NCBI GenBank assembly: GCA_036971615.1
Contig: JAYKKR010000027.1
Location: forward strand, 1 to 64,000
From: Amyloporia xantha
Lineage: Eukaryota; Basidiomycota; Agaricomycetes; Polyporales; Adustoporiaceae
Length of the DNA stretch: 64,000 nucleotides
Direction of reading: 5' to 3'
Part shown: one piece after another, positions 58,557 through 64,000 of the stretch
Numbering within the stretch: the stretch's first letter is position 1
Layout of the letters: each line of letters opens with the position of its first letter
Notes under the pieces: model-generated
What the model was told of the DNA's origin: nothing
The model's input: the letters and a program-made list of their open reading frames with translations, nothing else
Databases searched by the model: none
Position numbers and translations under genes: made by a program

Positions 58557-59197
58557 TTGCGCCTAGAGTTTTGAAGAGCCTCGACGCGCAGATGCTCCAT
58601 GATCACAAACGTAAAGACAATGAGACCGGCGATGGGCTGTCCCCTATCGCTGATATTGAGCGTGATGCTTGGCCTGCCCCGAGACGTCTTGCTGTGAGAT
58701 CGTGCAATGACGGTATCATACTTGTCCGTGAGCTAAGGTGCATATATGAGGACCATAGATCAGATGCGGAAGGGTAAAATTGTGTACGAACGATAAAATC
58801 ATGAGTCAGAAAGTGCGCGTACTTCCAGCCGTACTGGTGCCCACTCGCGTCCTTGATGTATCGTTGACTACATCATGGCTTTAGCACTGCTTTCCGGGTC
58901 TCAGAAGGTATTGAAGGAAACGCACACTGATGTAAGGAATGCTCCTTTCTTCATGAACTCGTCGAGCGTGTATCTCCGACCCCCGACGATCATCTTCCGG
59001 TGCTTGGGTTTGGGATCCCATTCAACCTCCCCTACAATCCGGTCCGTCGGTGGAAGAGACTCATCAGCCCGCTGAACAACCGTCTTATGGATCCCTCTCA
59101 TGCTCATCGTGATGACTTCGAAATGGGGAGTCCTGCTGCGCTCCTCTACGATGGTAGAGGCCATGATGTCGCCGTGCAGAAATGTGAGAATCATCAT
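58460..59197 (-). CDS. DUF6593-like protein with repeat-encoded Asn/Met tail
   Basis: Three exons: 59197-58926, 58867-58792 and 58732-58460, giving 206 residues, with in-frame GT/AG joins (GT|GTGCGT, ATC|GTTCGT). RIVGEVEWDPKPKHRKMIVG, then RRYTLDEFMKK, DASGHQYGWKY across intron 1, DKYDTVIARSHSK and LIVFTFVIMEHLRVEAL follow the order of motifs I know from DUF6593, a family common in basidiomycetes and of unknown function. The last 28 residues (NTNAINNMNIINMNAANSMN...) are Asn/Met/Ile-rich and encoded by an 18-bp minisatellite. The family normally ends near the MEHLR motif, so this tail is an extension. The start is the first of two adjacent ATGs. Confidence 0.72.
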
Positions 59198-60213
59198 GTT
59201 CGAGAGACAAAGAGCAGATATGCGGATGGCGGACTTGACGATCAACACGCGGGGCTATATATGTCTTTCCGGGGAGGGGGGGCGATTCTGACAGCTCCTG
59301 ACACCTGCCCACTTGGCATCACAGCATCATTATCTAGTTGGAGAATATGAATGAGGGCGGTCCCGATAACTTGACATCATGACCAATACGCAGCAAACCC
59401 GTGTCAGGTCAGGAACCCACCAAACGCTCACATTCAAGATCTGACGCTGATTACAGTAGCCGTGAGCTACAGCACACTCGCATACACTGGACGAAGGTGA
59501 ACTGTATTTCGCAGAGCCTGAGCTGACCGTGAGCCATGAGGCTCGCATCAAATTTGGAGGTTGCACAGGATGAACAACCTCATCAAAGTCTGCTGTGCAG
59601 CAGACGACATGGCAGTGATAGTCGGTGATCGTTACGTCGCAAGACGGTTAGTCAAATAAATATGGCTATGGTCTATGGTAAGCGTAACGGTCGTGCTCTG
59701 ATTTCGAACTCAGGCGGCGTCTTCCGCGAACGGCATCAACGGCTTTCCATAAGAAGACTGTGAGACCCTGATCACCGCAACCGCGGCGCCTTTAGATTAC
59801 ACCACAGCCCGTTGTAGTCAAATGCTGTATAACTTACCTTGGCTGCTGTACATATCATATGAATCGGCTAGCTTACATATTTAGGTTGTGGTCAATGCTT
59901 TCAGCTCAAACTCTGCTTCACACATCTTATTACCACAGAAACCTGCCTTTCATTCAGCAGAACAAGGCTCACAGGAGACAGCTTATCAAAATAAGTGAGA
60001 GTTTGGAACATGAATCATTCCTGGTTGTCAAATCAATTTTTCAATAAGTAGAAGAGAGTAAGAGTGTGTGTTTGTGACATGACAAGGAAAAAGAAGGAAA
60101 AATGTAGTTCTCCTGATGTCCAATGCCAACAGTTGAGATCAGATCATATTGGATATATTGGACTCCATACAAGCCTGCTATGCAAATTGATCTGATGCTC
60201 ATGGTTACAGCTA
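59198..60213. other. Intergenic leading into the AT-rich island
   Basis: No gene is seen. Base composition shifts to AT-rich near 59850-59990. Confidence 0.4.
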
Positions 60214-60829
60214 ATGCTCCAACTATTGGGTGTACATTTATAGAAATTTGGTATTTAATAAATGGTACATGGTATATAGAAGTAATTACACAGTAGATAC
60301 ACAGCATAAACAATACACATATATATGAAAAAAATATGTGCTCAAAATCTTCAACACTGACCCTTCTCCTCACAGGCTCTCTCTCTCTTATAGATATCAG
60401 TACATAGATTCAAAAAAGACATGAGTCATGATCTCCCATCATAATGAGAGAATCTCCAGTTTTCTCTATTCTTCCAATGGTCAAGGTCTGTTCTTGGATC
60501 TGGAAAAGCCATTCTTATTTTATTTTTTGCTTTTTGTTTGCTTGGAAAACTTATTGTCCTGTAGGGGAACAAGGAAAAAACAACTGGTAGCTTTCCTATA
60601 ATCTATTGAGTCAGAAATGGAGAGGGCTAGGAGGAAAATAAACATGCTGATATTGTCCAAAATGTGATTGTTATGTAGATGCAAATAATCAAATATGCAA
60701 TGATATCATCTTTGGCTACAGGGTGTCAGATTTATTTACAGTTTATTGGGGTAGCAGTAGTTCAACATATATAGGATGCAATTTGAGCCATTCATGTACA
60801 AATAGATGAAGTAGTTGGAGCCTCAAAAC
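60214..60829. mobile_element. hAT-like MITE, copy B
   Basis: The left end ATGCTCCAACTATT and the right end GTTGGAGCCTC match the termini of the element at 24.9 kb. TTACAGCTA lies on both sides (60205-60213 and 60830-60838), consistent with a target duplication of 8-9 bp. The subterminal block CTACTGCTACCCCAATAAAC (reverse strand, right side) matches CTACCACTACCCCGGTAAAT of copy A (left side). It is thus the same family, inserted in the opposite orientation. It is non-coding. Confidence 0.65.
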
Positions 60830-62339
60830 TTACAGCTATTTGCCATTGAGTGCCAGTGAGATTCTGATTTTCAAAATTCAATGTCTGCAAGTTCATTATT
60901 GTGTGCCACTCATGGTTGAAGACATGCTATAAAACATGAGGAAATATTAGAAATGATATAGACTGTTCAAGCACAATATCTTTATCACAATATAAAAATT
61001 GACAATTGAAATTTCTTCCTCATTTCACACAGTCACATATTGGAAATCTCATCTAGAACTACAGTGGGTTACCAAAATTTCTTTCTCTAAAATATATGTA
61101 CATTTCACAATCTTCCAAACACAGTAAATGCATATTGGATTGTTCTCAGATTTAGAGCTATGAAGTGGCATTGTTAATTCAGAAGGGCTGGTCTCTCCAG
61201 GGTTTCAAAATGATGAGTCTAAGCATATATACAAGAGTCATGATCCAATGTCTGATGGCTTGGATTATACTAAACTTAAGCCTGAGGATATAATGTCTGT
61301 TGACATCAGTAAAATTCCAAATTTTCTTATTGACTTACTATCTCTTTCTCTTGCCTAAGACTAATTCACATTCCCAGGATTTTTTTGATTCTTCTGAATA
61401 GTCTGAGAAGTCTCTGGATTTCTTGTCTAGAAATTAAGATAGATAAGTTGATGGAGAAAAGTTGGGTTTTCCTGATGCTTCTTTCCAGGGAAGTGCCAAT
61501 TTGTAATTTATTTATACTCTTTTGTAGTACATCTTGCAGGTCTTAGCCTGTCTCATATTAGAGACTAGCAGGTATTCATCTTCTTGCAATTTTAACAGAA
61601 GTAGCCTATGGCACAGACAAAATAAATGTGACCAGGACTTATCTAGGCATAAAACACCCTCAGGAATAGGCTCAAAAGAAATGACTACTAGAATGTTGAC
61701 ATAAATTTTAATCTACACAATGAATTTATAGAAAGTCCAGATGTACTATTTATTCTGATGTATCCATCAACCTAGCTAAGGCATTTTAAATAGGATGAAA
61801 TAGTACTCTATATGCAGCTTTCATTGTTGGTGGAAGGATCAAAGAGATGAAAAAATAATATCTCTCTCTTATGCCACCAGCAAGGATTATAAAAACCTTG
61901 GAAGGAGCTTTTGTTACATCTAGTATTTGTATGATATTGCAACTAATATTCAACAAGTTATTTTTGACAAAGTCTGACATCAAGATATTACAAATCCTAT
62001 TCAGTGTTTGGGATTTTTCTCACTACCCTCAAATACTGTGTCAAATGGCTCTTCCAAATATAAAGCATTTACTTGGAGTGTCATTGACACCTGTCCATTC
62101 TGAGTCCTGACAAGCCATAGAAAATGATGCCACTTACTGAGTATATTATTGTTCAAGGATATTTGACTGCTCATATAATATGCAAGAGTCATTTATAGAA
62201 ATTTAAGGACCTGGTTCACCTCTAGCATATGGTGCAGGCAACAATTGCCAACTAGGTCAACTACCTTTAAGGTTGAGGTGTAAGTCACAGAATGTAGTTG
62301 AAATTTTTCCTAAAGCTGCTATAAGGCTGTCCTTAATAT
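60830..62339. other. AT-rich island, probable degraded transposon DNA
   Basis: AT content is clearly above that of the genic parts, and frames are short and broken. Long terminal repeats or transposase motifs could not be recognised. The change back to balanced composition near 62340 is abrupt, as at an insertion boundary. Confidence 0.4.
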
Positions 62340-62960
62340 CTGTGGCCAAAAATGACCCCAATTTGACCGGGAGGAGGTGGAACAGTATCTTGCGCGAACT
62401 GACAAGCCTCTCCCTGTTGAGCGATGGTGTTTGCCAGACGCTCACCAAAATAGGCAATCGACTCGTTGGACAGCCTAGGTGCAACGTGTTTGACCACCGG
62501 TGCTGCCTGCACATAACGTGTCTCTTTGCTCAAATACCCACAGTAAATGTTGAAACATGTATTGCAGCATAATATAAGAAGTGTATTCCATGAGTTTTTA
62601 GTGGGCAATGTATTTTGAGGATGCGGTATAGTCACACACGGCATGATCTATGCATTATCTCGCAGCTCTCTGGGGTCCTGGGCTCTTCCGATCTGGCCGA
62701 ACATCGGAGTGTCAAATCACGTGAGCACGACAGTTACGCTTACCATAATGGTCCGACCGAATTCGAACACGTCGACAGCATCCAAAAGTTGGCCTAGATT
62801 TAGGACTGAGGGTACGACTGATACTGGTGACAGTAGAGCACTGGCAGAACGGTAGACACAAGAAATAGAGAGCCACGGCGGTGAAGACAACTGAGTAGAC
62901 AGGAAATTCCACAGTGGAAATCCAGACATACAGTATCTACGTGGCCATGGCAGTGATGAC
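62340..62960 (-). other. Possible gene fragment cut by the AT-rich island
   Basis: Composition is normal for coding DNA. The minus strand reads HVAPRLSNESIAYFG followed by GTGAGC, and farther upstream LGQLLDAVDVFEFGRTIM followed by GTAAGC. These look like exon ends with proper donors. No complete gene or family could be assembled. The downstream side meets AT-rich DNA at 62340. Confidence 0.25.
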
Positions 62961-64000
62961 CAGAAGTCGAAGCAGTTTTGTCGAATTTTACCTTTTTTGA
63001 TATATTTACGGTTTACTCCGAGCTTTCAAATTTCAATTTCAACTTCCAAGCTTCAAACTTCCAGCTTCCCCCCATCACCCTTGCTTCGATAATTCACAAA
63101 TATCTCGCTGGCTGCACAATTTTGCTATAACAACTTCACCTATAGTATTTCTGCACGACTTCAAGTTGCTAGTCATGCGGTACAGAGTACGTGATGCCAG
63201 CATGTTCTGTTTCTCGAGACTTCATTTGCACGCTGGGAACGTATCGAGGTCTCCGAGATGCGACTTTATGAGGTTCCTCAGATAGTCTGGGTTGGGTGGC
63301 CGTGTACGTGATTGTTTGATACATTCGTTTCCTGGAACGGACTGCTTTTCAAGTCAGGCCTCCTGAGCCTCTTTCCGTGCGCGTGATAGCAGCTCACGTC
63401 TCACATCGCACCGGGCGATTCCTGCGTGAGTAGTCCGAGATGCATTTCTTTTCTGAACCGTAGAGACTACCGGGAGCCGGAGTTGGGGCCTTCACTGCTG
63501 GTTGGCTGGCTGTTCGGCTCTTCACGGTCTGAAACCAAACGTCAGCTGGTATCCATCAACCTGTCATGCTCTTTCACACTCTGTTTGTATCGCTATTTAC
63601 CATCACTCATCAGGCATTCCTCACAATCAAGAACCTCGTCTTCCAGTCTGAAGCTCGAGCTCTGGGCCATCTACCAGATACCTCTCGCAAACTCTCGTAT
63701 TAGTACTCTTCCGGCTTCCTATGTTTCTGTTCCTTATCCTACTGGCAACGTCTCTGGTCTCTCCGCTGGATACCCTCGTCAGCATCATCCCGAGCATTCT
63801 TGTGATGTTGGCATCTGCGTGGGCGGTCCATCAATTCGTACCATACTGATGGGAGTCTTTTGCGGACGCACAAGAGGAAATCGACGCAACTGTAGTGGCG
63901 ACTCAGAGTAGTCCAAGTCGTCGAGTCTCGAATCAGAGGGCGGAGGCATCGATCCTAGCTTCTTTGGTCTAGTTCCGCTATCTGGGCGACAGCGCGGGCT
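62961..64000. other. Right end of window, no confident gene
   Basis: A 161-codon plus-strand frame (63426-63911) lacks domain features. In another frame, ATG 63721 opens a 42-codon hydrophobic peptide (FLFLILLATSLVSPL-type), which could be a membrane segment of a gene continuing beyond the window. Neither is called. Confidence 0.3.

Overview
The window is nuclear DNA of a filamentous basidiomycete, most likely an Agaricomycete. The genes are dense with introns, mostly 45-70 nt long with GT/AG ends. The gene set includes a DUF6593-like protein (a basidiomycete family), a CYP5150-like P450, an F-box gene and an expanded BTB/POZ family. ORFs that stop at introns were joined by hand into spliced models. 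Every join quoted keeps the frame and restores family motifs.

Layout. 1-1.3 kb: double-BTB gene running off the left edge. 2.1-5.5 kb: REG1-like PP1 regulatory subunit (-). 5.5-8.9 kb: long gene-free stretch. 8.9-10.0 kb: cardiolipin synthase (+), convergent with a PACT-domain spindle pole body coiled-coil protein (10.1-15.8 kb, -). 16.1-17.7 kb: double-BTB pseudogene. 17.9-20.2 kb: 11-exon FAD monooxygenase (-). 20.8-22.4 kb: double-BTB gene, followed by a BTB 3' fragment. 23.8-26.2 kb: three short non-autonomous transposons side by side. 26.9-29.9 kb: VPS9 (-). 30.6-32.3 kb: double-BTB. 33.5-34.4 kb: large inverted repeat. 34.9-36.8 kb: HMG-CoA synthase (+). 37.4-39.0 kb: double-BTB (-). 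39.5-40.2 kb: TIR element. 40.6-42.1 kb: frameshifted F-box gene. 43.3-45.0 kb: double-BTB (-). 46.6-48.9 kb: P450 (+). 50.6-51.1 kb: unrecognised gene remnant or 3' end (-). 51.4-57.3 kb: two tandem MFS transporters with identical exon sizes. 58.5-59.2 kb: DUF6593-like gene (-). 59.9-62.3 kb: AT-rich island with a second copy of the hAT-like MITE. 62.3-64 kb: no confident gene.

Housekeeping genes (PP1 regulation, mitochondrial lipid, spindle pole, endosomal Rab GEF, mevalonate pathway) stand singly. Between them lie seven copies or remnants of one double-BTB family, spread over about 45 kb on both strands. The copies range from intact to nonsense-bearing to 5'-truncated. This birth-and-death cluster, and the transposon cluster inside it, are the most unusual parts of the window. 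No evidence links the P450, FAD monooxygenase and transporters into one pathway.
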